A DNA stretch of 64,000 bases from Chryseobacterium sp. MYb264 (GTDB taxonomy: Bacteria > Bacteroidota > Bacteroidia > Flavobacteriales > Weeksellaceae): assembly GCF_035974275.1 (NCBI RefSeq), contig NZ_CP142422.1, forward strand, positions 62,001 through 126,000, written 5' to 3'. Position 1 is the first letter of the stretch, and every line of letters starts with the position of its first letter. Shown here one piece after another: positions 8,429 through 16,763 of the stretch. The position numbers and the translations under genes were made by a program. The notes under the pieces are model-generated. The model searched no databases. It saw only the letters and a list, made by a program, of their open reading frames with translations, and was not told the DNA's origin.

Positions 8429-10963
8429 ATGATACACGACCAACGCGCAGAAAAATTCAGGCAGATTGTGGAAAATAAGTTCCAAATCTACAATTCATTA
8501 TTTATGAGCCTGCCTTATGATAAAATGACGAATATAGGGATGCTTCTCCCGTTTCTTTGTGAGGAAAGTAAACTCGGTTACGATGCTGGAAAAACGCCCG
8601 AAGAAATCGTAGAAGAATTCTTTAAAAACCATACCGATTTGCAGACTGAAGAGCAGAAACTCGAACTGCTTTTTAAAATTATACAATATATTGAAAGACA
8701 GGTTGTTTTGTTCGATAGTATTGAAGATGCTGCATTTCCAAACCTTCATTCTGAAAGTGATAACGGAACGGTGACCAATCTTTTCGAGCGCTCACAGCAG
8801 GATCATAAGATTGAAAAAGTTCGTGAAAAGCTGAAAGATTTTGCCATCAAGATTGTTTTCACGGCGCACCCGACTCAGTTTTATCCGAATTCTGTACAGA
8901 GAATTCTTCATGATCTGAGAAATGCGATTACCACAGATTCCATCACAAATATTGATACGCTGTTGCAGCAATTGGGAAAAACACCGTTTGTGAACAAAGA
9001 AAAACCGACTCCGATTGATGAAGCGTTGAGCATCATTTATTATTTGAGATATGTGTATTATGATACGATTGGCGAATTGTTTACCAAAATAAAAACAACG
9101 TTTGGAAACGACCATTTTCATTTGCATGAAGATGTCATCCAGCTGGGCTTCTGGCCGGGAGGTGACCGCGACGGGAATCCTTTTGTAACGGCAGATGTTA
9201 CGAAAAGGGTTGCCGAAGAACTGCATTCTGCGATTTTAAAAGCCTATTACAACAATCTGAAAACGGTAAGAAGAAGATTGAGTTTCAGAGGGGTTTCTGA
9301 TGTTTTGAAAAAGCTCAGCGACGAATTGTATGGCGCTATTTTCAGAAGTGAAAGAATTACGGCGGAAGAGATCATTAAAAGAATTGATGAAGCAGAAAAA
9401 ATTCTTGTGGAAGAGCACAATTCTTTGTTCATCGATACATTGGTCAATTTCAGAGATCGTGTGAAGATCTTCGGAACCCATTTTGCGACATTGGATGTTC
9501 GTCAGGACAGCAGAATTCATCAGAAAGTGATTGATGATGTTTTTGCTAAAGTTTATGGAAATATTGAAGCTACTAACGAAGAAAAGTTTAATCAATTAAT
9601 TCAAATCTCAGAAAAAGTAAATGCTGATGATTTTGAAGATATTGTAAAAGATACTTTATTAACGGTTTCTCAAATCACCGAAATCCAGCAATTGAACGGA
9701 TTAAGAGGTATGAACCGTTATATTATTTCCAATTCGGATGCCGTAAAAGATGTGATGAATGTGTATGCTTTTTTCAAAGTTTGTGGCTATCAGGATGAAG
9801 AAATTAATATGGATATTGTTCCGCTTTTCGAGACGATGGAAGGTCTTGCCAACGCCGAAAATGTGATGAATGAACTGTATCAGAACCCTATTTACAAAAA
9901 ACATCTGGAGAAAAGAGGAAATCAGCAGACGATCATGCTTGGTTTCTCGGACGGAACCAAAGACGGAGGTTACCTGAAAGCCAACTGGGAAATTTATAAA
10001 GCAAAAGAAGTATTAACTCAACTTTCAGAGCAAAACGGAATTAAAGTCGTATTCTTCGACGGAAGAGGCGGACCTCCAGCAAGAGGAGGCGGTAAAACCC
10101 ACGATTTCTACGCTTCTCAGGGGAAAACAATTGCCAATAATAAGATTGAATTAACGATTCAGGGGCAAACGATCACCAGTATTTTCGGAAATAAAGAACA
10201 GGCAAAACATAACTTTGAACAGTTGTTGACCGCAGGAGTGGAGAATGATGTGTTCAAAAATGCCAAAAAAGATTTAACGGAAAAAGAAAGAGCTTTAATT
10301 ATTGAACTGGCAGAAATCAGTTATCAGAAATATTCAGATTTAAAGGCGCATCCAATGTTTGTTCCTTACCTTCAGGAAATGAGCACGCTGGAATATTATG
10401 GAAAAACAAATATCGGAAGCCGGCCATCAAAAAGAGGAGGCGACAGCGAATTGAAATTTGAAGATCTGAGAGCCATTCCGTTTGTGGGTTCCTGGGCGCA
10501 GCTGAAGCAGAACGTTCCCGGATTTTTTGGCTTCGGATATGCGATGGAACAGCTGAAAGCTCAGGGAAGATTTGAGGAAGTGAGAGAATTATACAAAGGT
10601 TCAGATTTCTTCAAAACTTTGGTGTTGAACTCTATGATGAGTATGAATAAAACATATTTCCCTTTAACTTATTACATTAAAAATAACCCTAAATTCGGCG
10701 AATTCTGGAATGTTTTGTTCGATGAATATACACTTTCAAAGAATATTATGCTTGAACTGACAGGCTTTAAAATGCTTCAGGAAGAAGATGCACTTTCCCG
10801 AAAATCGGTGAAAATTCGTGAAAAGATTGTATTGCCACTGTTGAGTATTCAGCAATATGCTTTAATGAAAATTCAGAAAGGGGAAGGCGATCTGGAGGCG
10901 TATGGAAAATTGGTGACACGTTCGCTGTTTGGAAATATTAATGCGAGTAGGAATTCGGCATAA
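8429..10963 (+). CDS. ppc: Phosphoenolpyruvate carboxylase
   Basis: Carboxylates PEP with bicarbonate to oxaloacetate, an anaplerotic feed into the TCA cycle. The 844-residue protein carries the family's active-site motifs: the catalytic His in FTAHPTQ (H147; the classic form is AHPTE), GGDRDGNPFV near residue 247, GFSDGTKDGGYLKANW near residue 508, the glycine-rich DGRGGPPARGGGK near 548, and GSRPSKRGG near 662. The C-terminus ends in NINASRNSA; the classical terminal Gly is absent, as seen in divergent Bacteroidota enzymes. It has its own promoter and is followed by an AT-rich secreted-protein gene. Confidence 0.95.
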   Translation: MIHDQRAEKFRQIVENKFQIYNSLFMSLPYDKMTNIGMLLPFLCEESKLGYDAGKTPEEIVEEFFKNHTDLQTEEQKLELLFKIIQYIERQVVLFDSIEDAAFPNLHSESDNGTVTNLFERSQQDHKIEKVREKLKDFAIKIVFTAHPTQFYPNSVQRILHDLRNAITTDSITNIDTLLQQLGKTPFVNKEKPTPIDEALSIIYYLRYVYYDTIGELFTKIKTTFGNDHFHLHEDVIQLGFWPGGDRDGNPFVTADVTKRVAEELHSAILKAYYNNLKTVRRRLSFRGVSDVLKKLSDELYGAIFRSERITAEEIIKRIDEAEKILVEEHNSLFIDTLVNFRDRVKIFGTHFATLDVRQDSRIHQKVIDDVFAKVYGNIEATNEEKFNQLIQISEKVNADDFEDIVKDTLLTVSQITEIQQLNGLRGMNRYIISNSDAVKDVMNVYAFFKVCGYQDEEINMDIVPLFETMEGLANAENVMNELYQNPIYKKHLEKRGNQQTIMLGFSDGTKDGGYLKANWEIYKAKEVLTQLSEQNGIKVVFFDGRGGPPARGGGKTHDFYASQGKTIANNKIELTIQGQTITSIFGNKEQAKHNFEQLLTAGVENDVFKNAKKDLTEKERALIIELAEISYQKYSDLKAHPMFVPYLQEMSTLEYYGKTNIGSRPSKRGGDSELKFEDLRAIPFVGSWAQLKQNVPGFFGFGYAMEQLKAQGRFEEVRELYKGSDFFKTLVLNSMMSMNKTYFPLTYYIKNNPKFGEFWNVLFDEYTLSKNIMLELTGFKMLQEEDALSRKSVKIREKIVLPLLSIQQYALMKIQKGEGDLEAYGKLVTRSLFGNINASRNSA

Positions 10964-10977
10964 AATAAATTGTAAAG

Positions 10978-11531
10978 ATGAAAAATTTATCATTAATTAT
11001 AACATTAATTTTACGTTTTCAATAAACGCACAAAAATTAAAGCTAAAAAACTTTATTCTTACTGATTATGAAATAGAACAAAATGATAATATTTATATTA
11101 AATCATTTTCTATTATAGATCAAAAAGGTAATTTAAAAGTATATTCTGATAGTTATGATGGGAAAAATTATTTTGAATATAAATTGTCAACTGCTGAAAT
11201 TGAAGAAATAAACTTATTAGCAAAACAAAGTTTAGAAAGCTGGATTAAACAAAAGCAACTAAAGAAAAATCAATTTTTTGCAGGGAGCAGAAGAATGATT
11301 CGATTCGAAAACAACAGAAAATTAGAATCTTTATGTTTTATTGAGCCTTTTATGAGTGAAGAGTTCATGAATATTTTAAAAATATTAAATGATAAAATTT
11401 ACAAGCATGATTCATTAGCTAAAATTGAAAGCTTTACAGTTGATTTTGAAAAAATAAAAAAAGAAATCTTGAAAAGAAATAAAATTGATAGCTATCTTCC
11501 AGATAAAGCAGTTATTACACAAGTTAGATAA
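10978..11531 (+). pseudogene. Secreted protein gene with a frameshift in the signal peptide
   Basis: The ATG at 10978 starts MKNLSLIITLIL, then the frame hits a stop at 11023. The frame that stays open to 11531 enters as TFSINAQKLKLKN at 11013. Adding one base at about 11013 (tttacg read as tttaacg) joins them into a typical signal peptide, MKNLSLIITLILTFSINA cut before Q, and a protein of 184 residues. The mature part is Lys/Asn/Ile-rich and matches no family known to me. An in-frame ATG at 10929 exists but overlaps ppc and would give no signal peptide, so it is unlikely. The base composition is noticeably more AT-rich than ppc. Confidence 0.7.
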
Positions 11532-11560
11532 AAAAAACCTCTCGGCTCGAGAGGTTTTTT
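11532..11560. terminator. Bidirectional terminator between convergent genes
   Basis: A perfect 13-bp stem (aaaaaacctctcg / cgagaggtttttt) with a 3-nt loop, T-rich on both strands. It serves the secreted protein on the left and the T9SS protease on the right. Confidence 0.9.
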
Positions 11561-11564
11561 TCAT

Positions 11565-13169
11565 TTATTCTTTGATAAATTTTTCATAATAAACTTTATC
11601 CTTAGTCTGAACTTTTAGATAATACACTCCATTTTGGAAATAGTCAACTTTAATCGATTTTTCGTTTTTACTTTTCTTAACTAATCTTCCCAAGTTATCG
11701 TAAATTTCAAGAGAAATGATATCACCTTCTGAAGCAATATTTAGCATATTTTTAACAGGATTCGGGAATAGAGTTAATTTATCCTTTTTAACCAATTCAG
11801 AAGTATTTAAAACGGCATTGTAAAAATTACCGAAATTGAGGATTCCGTATCCCATCTGATCGGTATGATTAGGGTAAAGCGATGAGGTCTCATGGAGTCT
11901 GTTTCTCATCTGGTCTCTGTTCATCGAAGAAAAAGCCTGAATCAGGCAGGCAACGCCACCAGTGGCAATAGGTGAAGCGATGGAAGTTCCGCTTACTGAT
12001 GCCTGACTGTTATTATTGACGGTAGCTGCCGCAGAACCTCTCACACTTCCGTCAGGTTTTATCACACCCAAGGAATTAGGTCCGAAAGAGGAAAAGTTAG
12101 AAGAATTCCCGCTTGAATCTACAGAACCGATTGAAAAAACTTTCATATTATCGGCAGGCGTATTGATATAATGCCAAGGCTGAGCGCCTGAGTTTCCGGC
12201 AGCAACTAGGACGAAAATTCCTTTATTAACCGCAATTTCGGCAGCTCTGGCGATGAAAGATTTTGTACCATTCATATCCGAATAGGTATAATCATATCTC
12301 GAATCGTCGAAAGTAGTGTAGCCTAAAGAAGTATTGATCACATCAACTCCTTTTCTATCAGCTTCTTCTGCCGCTTCAATCCAGTATAATTCCTCTTCAG
12401 GGATTTCAACCGCGGCATTTTCGCTTCGGTAAAGGTAAAAATCAGCATCTGGTGCAGAGCCCACAAAGGAATTTTCAATATATCCGCCAATGGCTCCTAA
12501 GACCACGGTTCCGTGATCAAGTAACGAAGGATTATAAATATCTGTTGATTTCGCAACAAAATCATAGCCTCCTTTTATCTGATTGTTATTTCTGATCCTT
12601 GCAAATGCGGAACCTGTATTTACGGTAGGAAAACCCGCATCAATCACTGCAATGGAAACACCTGTTCCTGTGTAACCCGCCAGATGGAGTGGTCGCAAAT
12701 TGATCTGATCGATCTGTGCAGAGCCGTTTCCGTAATCAAAAAGAGTTTGTGTTTTATTTGTATTTGAGGTCTCCTGCCATTTATTGTGATGTGCAATTTT
12801 AGTTCCGGTATTGGAGTTTTTAGCAAAACTTTCAACACTCTGAACGTAAGGCTGAGACTGAAGCGTTATTATTTGATTAGGATTTGCATTGACAGCAACT
12901 CCGTTTAGCCATTTAGAATAATCGGTTACGGTAAATCCCAGATTCTGAATGTTCTGAATGTAGGATTGTTCGATAGGAGCGTCCTGATCATTCAGTGAAA
13001 TTCCCAATGCAGAACGTCTGTTGAGAGATTTTTGAGACAGTTCGGAAAGCGGGTTGGCATAGAACGCAGCCTTGTTGGGTTTATCATTAAAATAAACGAA
13101 AACCAGCTGTGTCTGTGCAAAAGAAGTGGAATAACCTGCTAAAAGACAAAAGAGTAAAAGTTTTTTCAT
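11565..13169 (-). CDS. Secreted subtilisin-like serine protease with T9SS sorting domain
   Basis: A 534-residue S8 peptidase exported by Sec and then through the type IX secretion system. A signal peptide (MKKLLLFCLLAGYSTSFAQ) is followed by a propeptide-like region to about residue 150. The catalytic triad is D177 (AVIDAGF), H219 (DHGTVVLGAIGGY) and S396 (GTSIASPIATGG), with the oxyanion Asn at N326 (AAGNSG). The last 75 residues form a type A C-terminal domain (LFPNPVKNMLNIAS, IYDNLGRLVKK, GVYYLKVQTKDKVYYEKFIKE), the sorting signal. Likely a surface or released protease. It ends at the shared terminator. Confidence 0.95.
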   Translation of the reverse strand: MKKLLLFCLLAGYSTSFAQTQLVFVYFNDKPNKAAFYANPLSELSQKSLNRRSALGISLNDQDAPIEQSYIQNIQNLGFTVTDYSKWLNGVAVNANPNQIITLQSQPYVQSVESFAKNSNTGTKIAHHNKWQETSNTNKTQTLFDYGNGSAQIDQINLRPLHLAGYTGTGVSIAVIDAGFPTVNTGSAFARIRNNNQIKGGYDFVAKSTDIYNPSLLDHGTVVLGAIGGYIENSFVGSAPDADFYLYRSENAAVEIPEEELYWIEAAEEADRKGVDVINTSLGYTTFDDSRYDYTYSDMNGTKSFIARAAEIAVNKGIFVLVAAGNSGAQPWHYINTPADNMKVFSIGSVDSSGNSSNFSSFGPNSLGVIKPDGSVRGSAAATVNNNSQASVSGTSIASPIATGGVACLIQAFSSMNRDQMRNRLHETSSLYPNHTDQMGYGILNFGNFYNAVLNTSELVKKDKLTLFPNPVKNMLNIASEGDIISLEIYDNLGRLVKKSKNEKSIKVDYFQNGVYYLKVQTKDKVYYEKFIKE

Positions 13170-13255
13170 ATTTTTCTTTTGTATAAAGATAAAACAAAAT
13201 CAATAAAATTTTTAAAAGGATTTTAAATTCCCTATTTTTACACAAATATTTATTT

Positions 13256-14380
13256 ATGAAAAAAATTCAGATGGTTGACTTACAAAGTCAGTATTACAAA
13301 ATAAAGAATGATGTAGATAATGCAGTTTTAAATGTAATGGATTCAGCGGCTTTTATCAACGGCCCTGAAGTAAAGTCTTTCCAGAATGAATTGGAGTCTT
13401 ATTTAGACGTAAAGCACGTTATTCCTTGCGCGAACGGTACAGATGCGCTTCAAATTGCCTTGATGGCATTGGATCTGCAGGAAGGTGATGAGGTAATTAC
13501 CGCAGATTTTACTTTTGCTGCAACAGTAGAAGTTATTCATTTACTGAAGCTTAAATCCGTTTTGGTGGATGTAGATTATGATACCTTTACAATTTCCACA
13601 GAGGCTATTAAAAAAGCAATTACTCCAAAAACAAAGGCAATTATTCCTGTTCATATCTTCGGACAATGTGCGAATATGGAGGAAATATTAAAAATTGCTG
13701 AAGAAAATAATCTGTATGTAATTGAAGATAACGCACAGGCCATTGGGGCTGATTATACTTTCGCAGACGGAACAGTGAAAAAATCTGGAACAATGTCTAC
13801 GGTAGGAACTACGTCGTTCTTTCCTTCTAAAAACTTAGGTTGTTACGGAGATGGTGGTGCGATTTTTACAAATAATGATGAGCTTGCTCACCGTTTGAGA
13901 GGAATTGTAAATCACGGAATGTATGAAAGATATTATCATGATGAAGTGGGGGTCAATTCTCGTTTGGACAGTGTTCAGGCGGCGGTTTTAAGAAAGAAAC
14001 TTCCACATTTGGATACCTATAACGAATCGAGAGGAAAGGCTGCTGATTTTTATGATGAAGCTTTTGCTAATCATCCGGATATTTTAACACCAAAAAGAGA
14101 TGAAAATTCATCGCACGTTTTTCACCAGTACACCTTGAGAATTGTGAATGGAAAACGCAATGAGTTACAAAAGTTCTTAGCTGAAAAAGATATTCCTGCA
14201 ATGATTTACTATCCGGTGGCATTGAGAAAGCAAAAAGCCTATTATCAGGAAAGCAATGATGCCGATTTTGTGAATACAGATAAGCTTTTAGGAGAGGTAA
14301 TTTCTCTTCCGATGCATACTGAGCTTGATGAAGAGCAGTTGAAGTATATTACGGATGCTGTATTGGAGTTTATGGGGTAA
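13256..14380 (+). CDS. DegT/DnrJ/EryC1/StrS-family sugar aminotransferase
   Basis: PLP-dependent aminotransferase of 374 residues that normally aminates a nucleotide-linked keto-sugar for surface glycans. The PLP lysine is K192 in TSFFPSKNLGCYGDGGA; the ring-stacking region is IEDNAQAIGA (residues 156-165), and the phosphate pocket is CANGTDALQIAL near residue 58. The C-terminal FHQYTLRI and PMHTELDEEQ are also typical. The full-length match is close to the WbpE/WlbC kind, but the exact sugar is not deducible. galE lies downstream after the RAYT remnant, which suggests a small cell-surface sugar locus. Confidence 0.92.
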   Translation: MKKIQMVDLQSQYYKIKNDVDNAVLNVMDSAAFINGPEVKSFQNELESYLDVKHVIPCANGTDALQIALMALDLQEGDEVITADFTFAATVEVIHLLKLKSVLVDVDYDTFTISTEAIKKAITPKTKAIIPVHIFGQCANMEEILKIAEENNLYVIEDNAQAIGADYTFADGTVKKSGTMSTVGTTSFFPSKNLGCYGDGGAIFTNNDELAHRLRGIVNHGMYERYYHDEVGVNSRLDSVQAAVLRKKLPHLDTYNESRGKAADFYDEAFANHPDILTPKRDENSSHVFHQYTLRIVNGKRNELQKFLAEKDIPAMIYYPVALRKQKAYYQESNDADFVNTDKLLGEVISLPMHTELDEEQLKYITDAVLEFMG

Positions 14381-14388
14381 ACCCGAAT

Positions 14389-14420
14389 ACTTTGTCAAAG
14401 TTGAAAATCTTTGACAAAGT
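14389..14420. repeat. REP palindrome, left of the RAYT remnant
   Basis: Perfect 12-bp arms actttgtcaaag / ctttgacaaagt with an 8-nt loop. The same arms recur at 15006-15037 on the other side of the RAYT remnant. Confidence 0.85.
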
Positions 14421-14440
14421 TTATATATAAAAAAACACAC

Positions 14441-15031
14441 ATGAAGATAAGAGAAAGTAATTTAGAGGTAGATCAGTTTTACCATATTTTCAATCGGGGA
14501 GTTAATTCCAAATTGGTTTTTTTGAATAATGAAAATTATAAATATTTTCTTCAGAAAATCAAATTGTTCATGATCCCTTATTTTGATATATATATGCTTA
14601 TTGCTTAATGCCGAATCACTTTCATTTTCTTCTTAAAACTAAACCGAAAGTTGAGAGCTCTTCACATTTTAAAAAGGAAGGATTGCATTCCAAAGATTGT
14701 TTTTTTTAGTAAAGCAATTGCAAAATTGATGAGTAGCTACACTCAGTCTTTTAATAAGGTATATCAGCGAAGCGGACCTCTTTTCGAATCACCTTTTAAA
14801 AGAATACTGGTTGAATCGGATGATTATTTGAAAAATTTGATCATCTATATACATCAGAATCCTGAGGGCTTTCAGAACTATCGGTTTTCATCTTATTCGG
14901 CAGTCATTTCCGGAGCAGAAACAAATGTGAGGCGTGATTTTGTGCTGGATTTATTTGATGGTCGTGAAAATTTTATTAAATCACATCAAAAAGAAGTGAA
15001 TATCAACTTTGTCAAAGACTTAAAGCTTTGA
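14441..15031 (+). pseudogene. REP-associated tyrosine transposase (RAYT), two frameshifts
   Basis: The Y1_Tnp-type sequence begins at the ATG at 14441 with VDQFYHIFNRGVNSKLVF. It shifts in the TA repeat at 14586-14595, where two extra bases turn DIYAYCLMPNHFHFLLK into a stop; the HxH motif NHFHFLL is therefore out of frame. It shifts again in the T8 run at 14700-14707, where one extra base separates KDCFF from SKAIAKLMSSYTQSFN. The remainder (YQRSGPLFESPFKRI, IIYIHQNPEGFQNYRFSSYSA) is the normal RAYT C-terminal part. The two shifts add up to three bases, so start and end are in the same frame. Flanking REP palindromes confirm the identity; the gene is inactive as read. Confidence 0.85.
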
Positions 15032-15037
15032 CAAAGT
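15006..15037. repeat. REP palindrome, right of the RAYT remnant
   Basis: Arms actttgtcaaag / ctttgacaaagt and an 8-nt loop, identical in arms and spacing to 14389-14420. It overlaps the last codons and the stop of the RAYT frame. Confidence 0.85.
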
Positions 15038-15054
15038 CCTAAAAAAACATAAAA

Positions 15055-16077
15055 ATGGCAATATTAGTCACAGGAGGACTTGGATATATTGGTTCTCACA
15101 CAGTTGTAGAACTTTTGAATAACAATTTTGAAGTTGTTATTGTAGATGATTTATCGAATTCAGAAAAATTCATCTTAAAAAATGTTGAGGAAGTTACAGG
15201 AAAAAAACCAGCTTTTTATCCTTTTGATTTAAAGAGAAGAGATTTACTGACTCAGGTTTTTGATGCTTATGAAATTGAAGGTTGTATTAATTTTGCGGCT
15301 TCAAAAGCAGTGGGAGAGAGCCAGATAAAGCCGGTAGATTATTATGAGAATAATTTATTTTCACTGATTAATATTCTTCAGGAATTTAAAGAAAGAAATA
15401 TTTCTAACTTTATTTTCAGTTCATCTTGTACGGTTTACGGGCAGGCAGATACAATGCCTATCGACGAAAATACACCGCTGAAAATGCCGGAAAGTGTTTA
15501 TGGTAAAACAAAACAGATGGGCGAAGAGATTTTAATTGATTTTGCTAAAGCGTATCAACGTAAAATTTCGTTATTAAGATATTTTAATCCTATTGGTGCG
15601 CATCCTTCTGCAAAATTAGGGGAATTACCGATCGGAATTCCAAATAATTTAGTACCTTACGTTATGCAAACTGCGGCGGGCATCAGAGAAAAGCTAAGTA
15701 TTTGGGGTGATGATTACCCGACTGTGGATGGAACTGCAGTTCGTGATTATATTTATGTGGTTGATTTGGCTAAAGCGCACGTTGCCGCTTTAAAAAGATT
15801 AATGGACGATAGATCTGAAGAAGAAACCATTGATATTTACAACTTGGGAACAGGAAAAGGTTCTTCTGTTTTGGAAGTTGTAAAAGCTTTTGAAGTAGCG
15901 AATAATGTTGATGTTCCTTATCAGATTTGTCCGAGAAGAGAAGGTGATATTACAGTAGCTTACGCCAATGCAGACAAGGCGGCAAAAGAACTGAACTGGA
16001 AATCTGAAACGAGCTTAGAAAATGCTTTAAAGACTACTTGGGAGTGGCAAAAGTATTTGGAATCGAGAAATGCTTAA
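15055..16077 (+). CDS. galE: UDP-glucose 4-epimerase
   Basis: Extended short-chain dehydrogenase that interconverts UDP-glucose and UDP-galactose using bound NAD. The 340-residue length is the usual one. The nucleotide site is GGLGYIGSH (residues 7-15). The catalytic Ser/Thr region is SSSCTVYG (122-129), and the Tyr-Lys pair is Y149 and K153 (YGKTK). LRYFNPIGAHPS and DGTAVRDYIYVVDLA are family hallmarks. It probably supplies galactose-type sugars for surface polysaccharide, in line with the DegT aminotransferase upstream. The start lies 17 bp after the REP palindrome, so the RAYT/REP unit forms most of its upstream region. Confidence 0.95.
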   Translation: MAILVTGGLGYIGSHTVVELLNNNFEVVIVDDLSNSEKFILKNVEEVTGKKPAFYPFDLKRRDLLTQVFDAYEIEGCINFAASKAVGESQIKPVDYYENNLFSLINILQEFKERNISNFIFSSSCTVYGQADTMPIDENTPLKMPESVYGKTKQMGEEILIDFAKAYQRKISLLRYFNPIGAHPSAKLGELPIGIPNNLVPYVMQTAAGIREKLSIWGDDYPTVDGTAVRDYIYVVDLAKAHVAALKRLMDDRSEEETIDIYNLGTGKGSSVLEVVKAFEVANNVDVPYQICPRREGDITVAYANADKAAKELNWKSETSLENALKTTWEWQKYLESRNA

Positions 16078-16259
16078 ATTATTAAAGCTTCGGATAAGAT
16101 TAGCTTCAGAAAAACTAGAATTGTTACACTAAGATTTTTGAAGTGATAACAGAAAAAATTAATACATTTATAAAAACAAATTAAAAATATTTTTCCCCTA
16201 ATCGCTGTTTTATTAGATTGAAATAATATTAATATCGGCGAAATTTTAAAAATACTTAT

Positions 16260-16709
16260 ATGAAAACAGAAAGAATAGGCATTACGTTTTCCTCGTTCGA
16301 TTTATTACACGCAGGGCACATTAAGATGTTGGAAGAAGCAAAAACGATATGTGATTATCTGATTGTAGGTCTTCAGATAGATCCTTCTCATGACCGCCCG
16401 ACAAAAAATAAACCGACTCAGACTATTGTTGAGAGATATATTCAGTTGAAAGCGGTAAATGCGGTAGACGAGATTATTCCTTATTATACGGAAGAGGATT
16501 TAGAGGATATTTTGAAGTCTTTTGTGATTGATGTAAGAATCATTGGAGATGATTATTTAGACAGAGATTTTACAGGTAAAAAATACTGTGAAGAGAAAGG
16601 TATCGAGATCTATTATAACAAAAGAGATCATAGGTTTTCTTCAAGCGACCTGAGAAAAAGAATTTTTGAAGCAGAAAGCAGAAAATTATCTCAGGAGTCT
16701 GTAAAGTAA
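16260..16709 (+). CDS. Cytidylyltransferase-like nucleotidyltransferase
   Basis: A 149-residue member of the small HxGH nucleotidyltransferases. The signature HAGH is at residues 17-20 (FDLLHAGHIKMLEEAK), and the second motif is RFSSSDLRKRI near the C-terminus, equivalent to ISTTxLRxR. The closest characterised type by motif is glycerol-3-phosphate cytidylyltransferase (TagD), though related enzymes also activate sugar phosphates, so the substrate is uncertain. The nearby sugar genes are consistent with a role in surface glycan precursor synthesis. A terminator follows. Confidence 0.85.
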   Translation: MKTERIGITFSSFDLLHAGHIKMLEEAKTICDYLIVGLQIDPSHDRPTKNKPTQTIVERYIQLKAVNAVDEIIPYYTEEDLEDILKSFVIDVRIIGDDYLDRDFTGKKYCEEKGIEIYYNKRDHRFSSSDLRKRIFEAESRKLSQESVK

Positions 16710-16723
16710 GCTTTAAAGCATAA

Positions 16724-16757
16724 AAAAAATCCCGAAACACATATTTCGGGATTTTTT
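16724..16757. terminator. Bidirectional intrinsic terminator
   Basis: A perfect 14-bp stem (aaaaaatcccgaaa / tttcgggatttttt) with a 6-nt loop. It sits between the convergent cytidylyltransferase and TonB-type receptor genes. Confidence 0.9.
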
Positions 16758-16763
16758 GTTTTA

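Noticed and set aside
10929..10977. ATG at 10929 as start of the protein ending at 11531
   Set aside because: It overlaps ppc and gives no signal peptide. The ATG at 10978 plus one restored base gives a standard export signal.
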